In this document: piece by piece, positions 33,113 to 41,603 of the stretch
Position numbering within the stretch: the stretch's first letter is position 1
Layout of the letters: the number at the start of each line of letters is the position of its first letter
Source: Micromonospora sp. CCTCC AA 2012012
GTDB taxonomy: Bacteria > Actinomycetota > Actinomycetes > Mycobacteriales > Micromonosporaceae
Length of the DNA stretch: 64,000 nucleotides
Reading direction: 5' to 3'
NCBI RefSeq assembly: GCF_040499845.1
Contig: NZ_CP159342.1
Span: forward strand, 6,386,001 to 6,450,000
Notes under the pieces: generated by a model
Databases searched by the model: none
Seen by the model: the letters and a program-made list of their open reading frames with translations, nothing else
Told to the model about the DNA's origin: nothing
Made by a program: the position numbers and the translations under genes

Positions 33113-33114
33113 CC

Positions 33115-33402
33115 GTGAGCTGTGGAGAGCCGCACGAGACGGACTGCCGCGAGGTGCTCGCGGAGGTCTACCTCTATCTGGACCTGGAGTGCGGGGAGGA
33201 GCGGCGGACGCTGATCCGTCACCACCTCGACGAGTGCGGGCCGTGCCTGCGCGAGTTCGGCATCGAGCAGGAGGTGAAGGCGCTGGTCGCCCGCTGCTGC
33301 GGCAACGAGACCGCGCCGGACCAGCTGCGGGAGCGGCTGCGGGTGCGCCTCACCGAGCTGGTGGTCTTCGAGAGCACGGAGTCCCGCGAACTGGCGGAGT
33401 GA
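33115..33402 (+). CDS. rsrA: Redox-sensitive zinc anti-sigma factor RsrA
   Basis: A 95-residue ZAS anti-sigma factor. The N-terminus (MSCGEPHETDC, with a GTG start) matches Streptomyces RsrA. The zinc and thiol residues are C11, H37, C41 and C44, in the HX3CX2C motif, with C3 and a later CC pair. Under thiol oxidation it forms a disulfide, loses zinc and releases SigR. GTG 33115 is chosen over GTG 33109 because GGAGG lies 7 nt upstream. It is coupled to sigR with a 2-bp gap. A palindromic terminator follows. Confidence 0.94.
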   Translation: MSCGEPHETDCREVLAEVYLYLDLECGEERRTLIRHHLDECGPCLREFGIEQEVKALVARCCGNETAPDQLRERLRVRLTELVVFESTESRELAE

Positions 33403-33428
33403 GCACCGCCGTAACGCGAGCACGTACA

Positions 33429-33464
33429 CCGGTGGCCCGGGTCGGATCCGACCCGGGCCACCGG
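33429..33464. terminator. Terminator of sigR-rsrA
   Basis: A 17+17-base palindrome with an AT centre (33429-33445 with 33448-33464), 26 bp after the rsrA stop and before the converging bL37 gene. Confidence 0.75.
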
Positions 33465-33525
33465 TCTGTCCCGGCCCGGGGCCGGGGAGGTCGCTGATCT
33501 GCTCGGCGGGTACGCCCGCCGCCGA

Positions 33526-33600
33526 TCAGGAGTTGGGGCGCTTGCCGTGGTTCGCGCCGCTCTTCTTACGGGCCTTCTTCTTGCGGGCCTTCTTCGCCAT
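33526..33600 (-). CDS. Ribosomal protein bL37
   Basis: A 24-residue, highly basic protein of the sequence type MAKKARKKKARKKSG...NHGKRPNS, which matches the small 50S protein bL37 seen in mycobacterial ribosome structures and conserved in actinobacteria. It is too short for most gene finders. An ideal AAGGAGG lies 7 nt before the ATG at 33600. A GGCGGG/CCCGCC hairpin (about 33493-33530) overlaps its end as terminator. It lies beside sigR-rsrA, possibly linking thiol stress and ribosomes by position only. Confidence 0.88.
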   Translation of the reverse strand: MAKKARKKKARKKSGANHGKRPNS

Positions 33601-33829
33601 GCTGTACCTCCTTGTGCTGGTCACGGTCCGACCGCGGGCGAGCGCGGCGGAGGTCGCGTACCGGTCCTCGCGGCATCCGGGGCCGACCCGGACGATGCTA
33701 GTGCCGACCGGGTCGCTCCCGGACCGCCGGGGGCGCAACCGGGCGTGCCGACCGGCCGCTGCCGCTGTGGCCGGCGTCATGATTGGATACCGTTCGCAGG
33801 AACACCGGGTGGAGAGGGAGGGCCGTCAC

Positions 33830-34045
33830 ATGGCCGAGGAGATCCGCGCCGAGATGGTGGCGAACGTCTGGAAGGTCGTCGCGTCGGCCGGGGACACCGT
33901 GTCCGAGGGGGACACGCTGGTGATCCTGGAGTCGATGAAGATGGAGATCCCGGTGGTCGCCGAGTCGGACGGGGTGCTCACCCAGCTCGCCGTCAACGAG
34001 GGTGACGTGGTGCAGGACGGCGACCTGATCGCGGTGATCGATTGA
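33830..34045 (+). CDS. Biotinyl-domain protein, TB7.3 family
   Basis: A 71-residue free-standing biotinyl domain with the biotinylation motif ESMKM (Lys37) and the typical beta-hammerhead GDTVSEGDTL and GDVVQDGDLIAVID. It matches the mycobacterial biotinylated protein TB7.3, which lies next to sigH-rshA there too. It is a carrier for a carboxylase whose identity is unknown. The ATG at 33830 has a GGAGAGGGAGGG run upstream. Its stop overlaps the TTG start of the GNAT gene (TTGA). Confidence 0.92.
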   Translation: MAEEIRAEMVANVWKVVASAGDTVSEGDTLVILESMKMEIPVVAESDGVLTQLAVNEGDVVQDGDLIAVID

Positions 34046-34551
34046 CCGGGCTGCGGGTCCGGCGGGCCGAGCCGGCCGACTTCGCGGCGGTGGCCCGGCT
34101 GACGGTCGCCGCGTACGAGGCCGACGGTCAGCTCAAGGGCGAGAACAGCTACGCCGTCGTGCTCGCCGACGTGGCCACCCGGGCGGAGTCCGGTGAGGTG
34201 CTGGTCGCGGTCGACGAGTCGTCCGGTGCCGTCGTCGGCGCGGTGACCTTCGTGCTGCCCGGCACCCCGTACGCGGAACTCGCCGGCCCGGGTGAGGCGG
34301 AGTTCCGGATGCTCGCCGTGGACCCGGCCGCGCAGGGCCGGGGCGCGGGCTCGGCCCTGGCCCGGGCCTGCGTGGCGCGCGCCGCCGAGCTGGGCTGCTC
34401 GGCCGTGGTCATCTGCGTACGCAGTGGGATGGCCGTCGCCGCCCACCGGATGTACGAGCGGTTGGGCTTCGTCCGGGTGCCGGAGAAGGACTGGTCGCCG
34501 CTGCCCGGCGTGGAGCTGCTCGGCCTGCGCCTGGAGCTGGCCCGCGGCTGA
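34042..34551 (+). CDS. GNAT family N-acetyltransferase
   Basis: A 169-residue GNAT. Motif A with the acetyl-CoA loop is FRMLAVDPAAQGRGAGSALARACV (about 92-115), and motif B includes MAVAAHRMYERLGFVRV. Acceptor unknown. The TTG at 34042 overlaps the preceding stop in TTGA, so it is translationally coupled to the biotinyl-domain gene. Alternative later starts would lose the first strand. It converges on the TetR gene. Confidence 0.85.
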   Translation: MTGLRVRRAEPADFAAVARLTVAAYEADGQLKGENSYAVVLADVATRAESGEVLVAVDESSGAVVGAVTFVLPGTPYAELAGPGEAEFRMLAVDPAAQGRGAGSALARACVARAAELGCSAVVICVRSGMAVAAHRMYERLGFVRVPEKDWSPLPGVELLGLRLELARG

Positions 34552-34575
34552 CGACCCCTCGGGGGACCCGGGCGG

Positions 34576-35154
34576 TCAGTCGTCGCTGCCGATCTTCGAC
34601 AGCAGCTCGTCGGCGACCTCCAGCGCGATCTTCTTCCGCTCGTCGTCGGTGATGTCCGGCGCGCGGACCGCGAACCAGCTGCTGTGCACGGCGAAGAGGG
34701 TCAGCGCGGCGCGGAGCTGGGCGGCCGGCGAGTCGTCGCCGCGGCAGAGCTGGTCGGCGAGGCGCAGCATCCGGTCGCGCATCTGCTGGCCGGCGGAGAG
34801 GCTCTTCAGCACGGTCTGGTTCTGTTCGAAGAAGCGCATCACCGACGGCTGTTCGGTGGCGAACATGGCGTCGGCGTACCGGCTGATGAGGACGCGGCGG
34901 GTGGCCAGGGTGGCCGGTTGCGACCGGGCCCAGTCGATCAGCTCGTCCATCCGCTGGAGGCGGTCCTCGACGAAGCTGTTGACGATCTCGTCCTTGCTCT
35001 TGAAGTGGTAGTAGAGGGCGGCCTTGGTCACGTTCAGCCGCTCGGCGATCTCCCGCAGCGAGGTCTTCTCGTATCCCTGCTCGGTGAAGAGCTCCAGCGC
35101 GACGGCCTGGATGCGTTGCCGCGTGCTGCCTGTGCTCTCCCTCACCTGTACCAC
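34576..35154 (-). CDS. TetR family repressor, divergent from efflux gene
   Basis: A 192-residue TetR regulator. The N-terminal HTH is TRQRIQAVALELFTEQGYEKTSLREIAERLNVTKAALYYHFKSKDEI (about 11-57). The ligand domain is helical and typical. Divergence from an MFS drug-type exporter with operator-like repeats between the genes suggests it represses the exporter and probably itself. GTG 35154 is used. The ligand is unknown. Confidence 0.9.
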   Translation of the reverse strand: MVQVRESTGSTRQRIQAVALELFTEQGYEKTSLREIAERLNVTKAALYYHFKSKDEIVNSFVEDRLQRMDELIDWARSQPATLATRRVLISRYADAMFATEQPSVMRFFEQNQTVLKSLSAGQQMRDRMLRLADQLCRGDDSPAAQLRAALTLFAVHSSWFAVRAPDITDDERKKIALEVADELLSKIGSDD

Positions 35155-35163
35155 CTAACTGGC

Positions 35164-35215
35164 TTGACGGGTTCCTGCTGTCCAACTTACCGTGCGGCTA
35201 GTAAGGTAGCTAGCC
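35164..35215 (+). promoter_or_regulatory. Promoter and operator for MFS/TetR pair
   Basis: TTGACG (35164-35169), an 18-bp spacer and TACCGT (35188-35193) point toward the MFS gene. Just downstream, GGCTAG (35196-35201) and CTAGCC (35210-35215) form an inverted repeat, and CTTAC/GTAAG (35186-35190, 35201-35205) another. A TetR dimer there would cover the start site. Confidence 0.65.
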
Positions 35216-35257
35216 GGGCGGCAAGTAAGTCGGTCACATCTCGGGGGGAGCTTACCC

Positions 35258-36844
35258 ATGACTCAGGAAACCCAGGCCGGAGCGCGACCCAACGTACGGG
35301 TCGTGCTGTTCGGTCTGATGATCGCGATGATGCTCGCGATGCTCGACAACATGATCGTCAGCACCGCGCTGCCGCGGATCGTCGGCGAGTTCGGCGGCGT
35401 CAACCACTTCACCTGGGTCGTCACCGCCTACGTGCTGGGCACCACCGTCTCCACCCCGATCTGGGGCAAGCTCGGCGACCTCTACGGGCGCAAGGCCGTC
35501 TTCCTCACCTCCGTGGTCATCTTCCTGATCGGCTCCGCGCTCTGCGGCATGTCCGGCTCGGGCGTGCTCGGCGGGGTGGACAGCGGAATGATCGAGCTGA
35601 TCGCGTTCCGGGCCGTCCAGGGCCTCGGCGCGGGTGGCCTGATGGTCGGTGTGATGGCGATCATCGGCGACCTGGTGTCGCCCCGCGAGCGGGGCCGCTA
35701 CCAGGGCATGTTCGCCGGCATCATGGCGATCGCCATGGTGGCCGGCCCGCTGGTGGGCGGCTTCATCACCGACCACCTCTCCTGGCGCTGGGCGTTCTAT
35801 GTGAACCTCCCGCTGGGCGGTGTCGCGCTGCTGCTCCTCGCCACCACCATGCACCTGCCGAAGTACCGCACCGAGCACAAGATCGACTGGTTGGGCGCCG
35901 CGCTGCTCTCGGTGGGCATCACCGCGATCGTGCTGGTCACCACCTGGGGCGGCAACGAGTACGACTGGACCTCGCCGCAGATCCTCGGCCTCGCCGTCCT
36001 CGCCCTGGTCGCCCTGGCCGTCTTCGGCCTCGTCGAGCGCCGGGTCCCCGAGCCGATCCTCCCGCTGGCCCTCTTCGCCAACCGGAACTTCGCCCTTATC
36101 TCGGTGATCGGCTTCCTGCTCGGCTTCGCGATGTTCGGCGCGATGAACTTCCTGCCGCTCTATCAGCAGACCGTGCAGGGCGCCTCGGCCACCAACAGCG
36201 GTCTGCTGCTGCTCCCGCTGATGTTCGGCATGCTCGTGGTGTCCCTGGTCGTCGGTCGGGCGATCACCAGCACCGGCCGGTACCGGATCTTCCCGATCGT
36301 CGGCGGCGTGGTGATGACCACCGGCATGTTCCTGCTCAGCCGCCTCGACGTGGACACCAGCAAGGCCATGTCCTCGCTCTACATGGTGGTGCTCGGCGCG
36401 GGCATGGGCTTCCTGATGCAGACCTCGATGCTGATCGCGCAGAACAGCGTCGAGCAGAAGGACCTCGGCGCGGCGAGCGGCGGGGCCACCTTCTTCCGTT
36501 CCATCGGCGGTTCGTTCGGCATCTCGCTCTTCGGCGCGATCTTCGCCAACCGGCTCGCCGACTCGCCCGCCGGCGGCGCGTTCAGCGGCGGCGGCGAGGG
36601 CGGCCGGATGGACCTGGAGAAGCTCAAGGCGCTGCCGGCGCAGGCGCGGGAGCTGGTGCTCGGCGGCCTCGCCGACGCCATCTCCCACGTCTTCCTCTGG
36701 GCGGTGCTCTTCACCGTCGCGGTGCCGATCCTCGCCTGGTTCATCAAGGAGGTCCCGCTGCGATCCAGCAACGACGCCCCGCCGGCGGGCGCCAGCGGTG
36801 AGGAGCAGGCCGAGACCGCCCTGGGCAAGGCCCCGGTCGCCTGA
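35258..36844 (+). CDS. MFS multidrug exporter, DHA2 (EmrB/QacA) family
   Basis: A 528-residue permease with 14 predicted transmembrane helices. Motif C-like and antiporter features of the DHA2 group are visible (LDNMIVSTALPRIVGEFGG at about 30-48, GKLGDLYGRKAVF motif A, and MVAGPLVGGFITDHLSWRWAFYVN). These proteins export drugs or dyes using the proton gradient. The ATG at 35258 has GGGGGGAG upstream. Regulation by the divergent TetR is likely. Confidence 0.92.
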   Translation: MTQETQAGARPNVRVVLFGLMIAMMLAMLDNMIVSTALPRIVGEFGGVNHFTWVVTAYVLGTTVSTPIWGKLGDLYGRKAVFLTSVVIFLIGSALCGMSGSGVLGGVDSGMIELIAFRAVQGLGAGGLMVGVMAIIGDLVSPRERGRYQGMFAGIMAIAMVAGPLVGGFITDHLSWRWAFYVNLPLGGVALLLLATTMHLPKYRTEHKIDWLGAALLSVGITAIVLVTTWGGNEYDWTSPQILGLAVLALVALAVFGLVERRVPEPILPLALFANRNFALISVIGFLLGFAMFGAMNFLPLYQQTVQGASATNSGLLLLPLMFGMLVVSLVVGRAITSTGRYRIFPIVGGVVMTTGMFLLSRLDVDTSKAMSSLYMVVLGAGMGFLMQTSMLIAQNSVEQKDLGAASGGATFFRSIGGSFGISLFGAIFANRLADSPAGGAFSGGGEGGRMDLEKLKALPAQARELVLGGLADAISHVFLWAVLFTVAVPILAWFIKEVPLRSSNDAPPAGASGEEQAETALGKAPVA

Positions 36845-36855
36845 CGCACGTCCCC

Positions 36856-36897
36856 CGCGGCCACGTCGACCCCATCCCGGGGTACGGCGTGGCCGCG
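36856..36897. terminator. Terminator between MFS and TPR genes
   Basis: CGCGGCCACG (36856-36865) and CGTGGCCGCG (36888-36897) pair, with an inner CCCC/GGGG. It serves two converging genes. Confidence 0.7.
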
Positions 36898-36939
36898 CCG
36901 CATCCCGCCCCCGTCCCGAGCCCTGCCCGGGCACGGCGG

Positions 36940-38772
36940 TCAGGCGCGGCGGAACAGGGCGGTGAGACGGCGCCAGAGGCGGCGCAGGACGCCGGGGCGG
37001 GTCGGACCGCCGGGCGAGGTGGCGGTCAGCTCGTGGGCCAGGGCGGTGGTGGCCTCGTCCAGCGCCGGAGTGGCCAGCGCCAGGTGGGCCAGCGAGGCGG
37101 CGATCGGCACCCGGCGCGCCCGGGCCACGGCGGCCACGTCGGCGAGGCGCTCGGCCACCACCCGGGCCACGTCGGGGCGTACCGAGGGGTCCACCCAGGC
37201 GGCGGTGACCAGGGCGAAGAGGGCGGCCTCGGTGATCCAGTCCTCCACGCCCCAGACCAGCTCCACCAGCACCCGACGGCGGGTGGACTCCGCCCACGGC
37301 TCGTCGGTGCGGTGGTGCAGCAGGCCGAGACAGGCCCAGACCTGCACGCAGCGCACCCAGAGCGACGGGTCCTGCCCGGCCAGCACCCGGCCCAGCGCGG
37401 TCGTCGGCGGCTCGGGCGGGTGCACCAGCAGGCCGAGCAGGTCGGTCAGCTCCAGGGTGGCCAGGTTCACCGCGGCGTCGTACGCGGCCGGGGGATGGGG
37501 CCAGGCCGGATGCGCGAGCTGCCGGACCCGCTCCGCCGCCGCCGGTGACGGGACCGGCAGGGTGGGGGCGGCGGTGGCGCCGTCGTACCGCCAGAGCTGG
37601 CAGGTGGTGGCCCGGCGGGGTTCCCGGGGGTCCGGCTCGACCGTCCCGGTCACCTCGACGTCCAGGCCGGGGACCGCCGCCGCCACGGTACGCATCGCGC
37701 TCGGCGGCTCCGGGGCGTCGAGGCGTACGGGCACCCGGGCGGTGTCCTCGTCGGCCAGCGCCTGGCGGAGCGCGTCCAGCATCGGCCCGCCGGCCGGTGT
37801 CACCTGGCCCAGCCACGGCCGGCTGCGGCAGCACTCGGCCAGGTCGGCGTGCTCGTGGCTGTCGTCGGGGTGGTCGCGGACGAAGTCGGCGAGCGCCACC
37901 AGGTGGGCCACGTCGCCGTCGCGCTGGAACCGCAGCCGGTGCGCGGTGTGCACCGCGCAGTCGAAGGTCGGGTCGCGGGCCAGCGCCCGGTCGATCCACT
38001 CCAGCGCCTCGTCGAGCCGGCCGTTGTCCGCGAGGGTGCCCGCGAGGTCGGCGTAGACGGCGAGGTCGTCGGGGTCGTGGGCGACCGCCCGACCCAGTGC
38101 GGCGAGGGCGTCCCGGGTCCGGCCGGCGCTGCGGTACGCGTACCCGAGCCAGACCTCGCCGAGTTTGGACGGCTCCGCGCGTACCCCCCGGGAGGCCCAC
38201 TTGATCGCGAGGGCGACCTCGCCGACCCGCCGGGCCAGCGCGGACGCCGCCCCCAGCAGCAGCGCGTGCTCGGGATGCACGGTGACCGCGTTGCGGGCCA
38301 GGGTGAGGTACGGCCGCAGCGGTTCCCGGGCGCGGCGCGGCACCGGGTCCGGCGCGGCGGCGCAGATCTGCATGAGGATCCGGGCGATCCGCTCCGGGTC
38401 GAGCCGTTCGGCCAGCTCGGGCGCGGTCACCCAGGGCACCCCGGCCCAGTCGACGCCGGGCGCGTAGCCGGTGGCGGCGGCCAGCAGGTCGAGTCCCTCG
38501 GCGGGCCGCCCGGCGGCGGCGAGCAGGTGCGCGCGGGCGACGACCGCGCCGACGAAGGCGTGGTGGCCGATCGGGAAGAGGTCGAGGTCGCCGCCGCTGG
38601 CCGCCGCGACGCGGGCCAGGGTCTCGTGCACCTCGGGCAGGGTGGGGGCGAGGACGAGCGCGGCGGCGACGTGTTCGGCGGCGTGCCGGAGGTCGCCGTC
38701 GGCGAGCGCCAGCCGGGCCAGCGCGAGCTCCCCCTCCGCGGGCAGCGTCGGGTCGTCCGTTCCCTCGGGCAC
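36940..38772 (-). CDS. Tetratricopeptide-repeat protein
   Basis: A 610-residue soluble protein. Several TPR-type helix pairs lie between about residues 10 and 320, for example ALAALGRAVAHDPDDLAVYADLAGTLADNGRLDEALEWIDRAL. The C-terminal half is a different helical region with Trp/Leu-rich stretches and ends in a basic WRRLTALFRRA segment. TPR proteins scaffold other proteins; no enzymatic motif is present. GTG 38772 has GAGG 6-7 nt upstream. It converges on the MFS gene and diverges from the SIS gene. Confidence 0.8.
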   Translation of the reverse strand: MPEGTDDPTLPAEGELALARLALADGDLRHAAEHVAAALVLAPTLPEVHETLARVAAASGGDLDLFPIGHHAFVGAVVARAHLLAAAGRPAEGLDLLAAATGYAPGVDWAGVPWVTAPELAERLDPERIARILMQICAAAPDPVPRRAREPLRPYLTLARNAVTVHPEHALLLGAASALARRVGEVALAIKWASRGVRAEPSKLGEVWLGYAYRSAGRTRDALAALGRAVAHDPDDLAVYADLAGTLADNGRLDEALEWIDRALARDPTFDCAVHTAHRLRFQRDGDVAHLVALADFVRDHPDDSHEHADLAECCRSRPWLGQVTPAGGPMLDALRQALADEDTARVPVRLDAPEPPSAMRTVAAAVPGLDVEVTGTVEPDPREPRRATTCQLWRYDGATAAPTLPVPSPAAAERVRQLAHPAWPHPPAAYDAAVNLATLELTDLLGLLVHPPEPPTTALGRVLAGQDPSLWVRCVQVWACLGLLHHRTDEPWAESTRRRVLVELVWGVEDWITEAALFALVTAAWVDPSVRPDVARVVAERLADVAAVARARRVPIAASLAHLALATPALDEATTALAHELTATSPGGPTRPGVLRRLWRRLTALFRRA

Positions 38773-38935
38773 GTCGTCCTCTCGCTTCGTCGATTCACTG
38801 GCCGGGCAAGCCTAGGGGATGTTGCGTCGATTCGGTGATCCACTGCGCATTGCTGCTCGTTGCGTTGCTCGTGGCGGCTCAAACGTGCAAGACTGAGCAC
38901 CGATCGCGCGGGTACCGCGCAGAGGGGGGCTATCC

Positions 38936-39988
38936 GTGACGCGTCCAGGGGCCGGGATGGCCGCCGACATCGACGAGCAGCCGGCCGGCTACGAGCGGCT
39001 GCTCTCCGCCGAGCACGCCGGCGCGATCGCCCGGGTGGCGGCGGTCATCGCCGAGCGTCGGCCCCGGCACGTGGTCTTCACCGCGCGCGGCACCTCCGAC
39101 CACGCGGCGCTCTACGCGGCCTACCTCACCGAGATCCGCCTCGGGCTGCCGGCCGGCCTCGCCTCACCGAGCGCCGTCACCGTCTACGGCGCCCGGCCCG
39201 ACCTCTCCGACGCCCTCGTCGTCGGGGTCAGCCAGAGCGGCGGCTCACCCGACCTCGCCGAGGTGCTCCGGGTCGCCCGGGCCTCCGGCGCGCTCACCCT
39301 CGCCGTCACCAACGCACCCGACTCGCCGCTGGTGGAGACCGCCGAGCTGAGCGTCGACATCGCCGCCGGGCACGAGCGGGCCGTCGCCGCCACCAAGACG
39401 TACACCGCCGAGCTGCTCGCGCTGCTGCTGCTCGTCGAGGGGGTACGCGCCGGCGACGGCGTGCTGCCCGCGGCGGAACGGGCCGCCCTGGCCGTCCTGC
39501 CGGAGCTGGCCGCCCGTACCCTCGCCGACCCGACTCCGGCGCAGCTCGCCCCGCGCTACCGGTTCGCCGGCCAGCTCGTCACCACCGGCCGGGGATACGC
39601 GTACCCGACCGCCCGGGAGGCGGCGCTGAAGCTGATGGAGACCTCGTACCTGCCGGCGCTCGCCTTCTCCGGCGCCGACCTGCTGCACGGACCGCTCGCC
39701 ATGACCGACCCGGACGTGCCGGTGCTCGCCGTGGTCGGCTCCGGCCCCGGCGGCGAGTCGATGCGCCAGGTGCTGCCCCGGCTCGGCGAGCGCCGGGCCG
39801 ACGTGGTGGTGGTCGGCTCCGCCGCGGTCGAGGGCGCCACCCGGATGGCCGTCCCCGAGGTCGACGAGCGGTACGCCCCGCTGCTGGACATCCTCCCGCT
39901 GCAACGGCTGGCGCTGGCCCTGGCGCTGGCCCGGGGCGAGGACCCGGACGCGCCGCGCGGGTTGAAGAAGGTCACCGCGACGATGTGA
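38936..39988 (+). CDS. SIS-domain sugar isomerase (GlmS C-terminal-like)
   Basis: A 350-residue protein with two SIS domains, like the isomerase half of glucosamine-6-phosphate synthase and lacking the glutaminase domain. SIS motifs are ARGTSDHAA, GVSQSGGSPDLAEVL and TTGRGYAYPTAREAALKLME; the family AGAE-like ends GLKKVTATM resemble the GlmS tail. It probably isomerises or deaminates an amino sugar phosphate. The GTG at 38936 has an AGAGGGGGG ribosome site. It may be cotranscribed with pdtaS 25 bp downstream. Confidence 0.9.
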   Translation: MTRPGAGMAADIDEQPAGYERLLSAEHAGAIARVAAVIAERRPRHVVFTARGTSDHAALYAAYLTEIRLGLPAGLASPSAVTVYGARPDLSDALVVGVSQSGGSPDLAEVLRVARASGALTLAVTNAPDSPLVETAELSVDIAAGHERAVAATKTYTAELLALLLLVEGVRAGDGVLPAAERAALAVLPELAARTLADPTPAQLAPRYRFAGQLVTTGRGYAYPTAREAALKLMETSYLPALAFSGADLLHGPLAMTDPDVPVLAVVGSGPGGESMRQVLPRLGERRADVVVVGSAAVEGATRMAVPEVDERYAPLLDILPLQRLALALALARGEDPDAPRGLKKVTATM

Positions 39989-40013
39989 CACCCGGCGTGG
40001 CACCCTGTGAGGC

Positions 40014-41555
40014 GTGTCCACGCTGCGCGACCTCGCCGACGAGCACACCCAGCTCCGCCCGGCCGACATCGACCACCTGCACCGGATCGCGGGGGACTGG
40101 CAGCTGCTGTCCGACCTCTCCTTCGCCGACCTGCTGCTCTGGGTCCCGGTGGACGGTGACGGGACCTTCGTCTGCGTCGCCCAGGTCCGTCCGACGACCG
40201 CGCCGACGGCCTACCTGGACGACCAGGTGGGTCGGATCGTCGGCGGCCCGGAGGTGGCCCACCTGGAGGTCGCCCACCGGCAGGGCCGGATCTGGCGCGA
40301 GGGCGATCCCGTCTGGTACGGCGACGTGCCCGCCCGGCACGAGGCGATCCCGGTGCGGCTACGGACCACCGACGGGGAGGCCGGCGAGGTGATCGCCGTG
40401 GTCGGCCGGGACACCAACCTCTCCACCGCCCGGACGCCCAGCCAGCTGGAACTGAACTATCTGACCACCGCCGACGACCTGGCCCAGATGATCGCCGACG
40501 GCACCTTCCCGCCGCCCCGGCACCCGGGCGAGACGACCTCCGCGCCCCGGGTCGGCGACGGGCTGGTCCGGCTGGACGCCAACGGCAAGGTCACCTACGC
40601 CAGCCCGAACGCGCAATCCGCGTACCGCCGGTTGGGCTACGCCTCCCACCTGGTGGGGGAGGACCTGGCCAAGCTGCACCGCCGGCTGGCCGGCGACCCC
40701 CTCGAAGGCACCGACGCGGCGAACAGCATTCTGGCCGCGCTGCGCGGTGACGCCCCGCCCCGCCGCGAGGTCGACGCCCGGGGCGCCACCATGCTCACCC
40801 GGGCGCTGCCGCTGATGCCGGCGGGCGTGCCGATCGGCGCGCTGGTGCTGGTCCGCGACATCACCGAGGTACGCCGCCGGGACCGGGCCCTGATCACCAA
40901 GGACGCCACCATCCGGGAGATCCACCACCGGGTGAAGAACAACCTCCAGACCGTGGCCGCGCTGCTGCGCCTCCAGGCCCGCCGGGTCGCCATGCCGGAG
41001 GCCCGGGTCGCCCTGGAGGAGTCCGTCCGCCGGGTCGCCTCCATCGCCCTGGTCCACGAGACGCTCTCCATGTCCAGCGACGAGGCGGTCGAGTTCGACG
41101 GCATCGTCGACCGGGTGGCCAGCGCGGCGACCGAGGTGGCGGCCACCGAGGTGACCGTCGGCATGCGCCGGCAGGGCAGCTTCGGGGTGCTCCCCGCCGA
41201 GATCGCCACCTCACTGGTGATGGTCCTCAACGAGCTGCTGCTCAACGCCGTCGAGCACGGTTTCCCGCCGGCCGGGGAGGAGGGCCCGGCCGCCCCCGAG
41301 GAGGGCGCGAAGCCCGAGGTGGTGGTGACCGCGCAGCGGCAGCGCAAGCAGCTGCACGTCTCGGTCGCCGACAACGGCCGGGGACTGCCCGAGCAGTTCG
41401 ACGCCGAACGCGGCGGCCGGCTCGGCCTGCAGATCGTCCGGGCGCTCGTCACCGGCGAGCTGCGCGGCACCATCGAGCTGCGCAACGGCGCGGCCGGTGG
41501 CACCGAGGCCGTCCTGGTCGTCCCGCTGGCCCGGCCCACCGCCGACCGCGGCTGA
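40014..41555 (+). CDS. pdtaS: Sensor histidine kinase PdtaS
   Basis: A 513-residue cytosolic kinase. The N-terminal GAF-like domain (about 1-165) and a PAS-like domain (about 185-285) precede a HisKA_2 dimerisation motif IREIHHRVKNNLQTVAALLRLQ (His about 302) and an HATPase domain (NELLLNAVEHG, NGRGLPE). PdtaS senses copper and nitric oxide signals in mycobacteria and signals to the RNA-binding antiterminator PdtaR, which is not in this window. The synteny with whiB1 nearby supports the name. Start GTG 40014. Confidence 0.92.
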   Translation: MSTLRDLADEHTQLRPADIDHLHRIAGDWQLLSDLSFADLLLWVPVDGDGTFVCVAQVRPTTAPTAYLDDQVGRIVGGPEVAHLEVAHRQGRIWREGDPVWYGDVPARHEAIPVRLRTTDGEAGEVIAVVGRDTNLSTARTPSQLELNYLTTADDLAQMIADGTFPPPRHPGETTSAPRVGDGLVRLDANGKVTYASPNAQSAYRRLGYASHLVGEDLAKLHRRLAGDPLEGTDAANSILAALRGDAPPRREVDARGATMLTRALPLMPAGVPIGALVLVRDITEVRRRDRALITKDATIREIHHRVKNNLQTVAALLRLQARRVAMPEARVALEESVRRVASIALVHETLSMSSDEAVEFDGIVDRVASAATEVAATEVTVGMRRQGSFGVLPAEIATSLVMVLNELLLNAVEHGFPPAGEEGPAAPEEGAKPEVVVTAQRQRKQLHVSVADNGRGLPEQFDAERGGRLGLQIVRALVTGELRGTIELRNGAAGGTEAVLVVPLARPTADRG

Positions 41556-41603
41556 CCGCCGCTGGTTCCACGTTCGGCGCGGCCTCCGCCCACCGGGGCT
41601 GCG

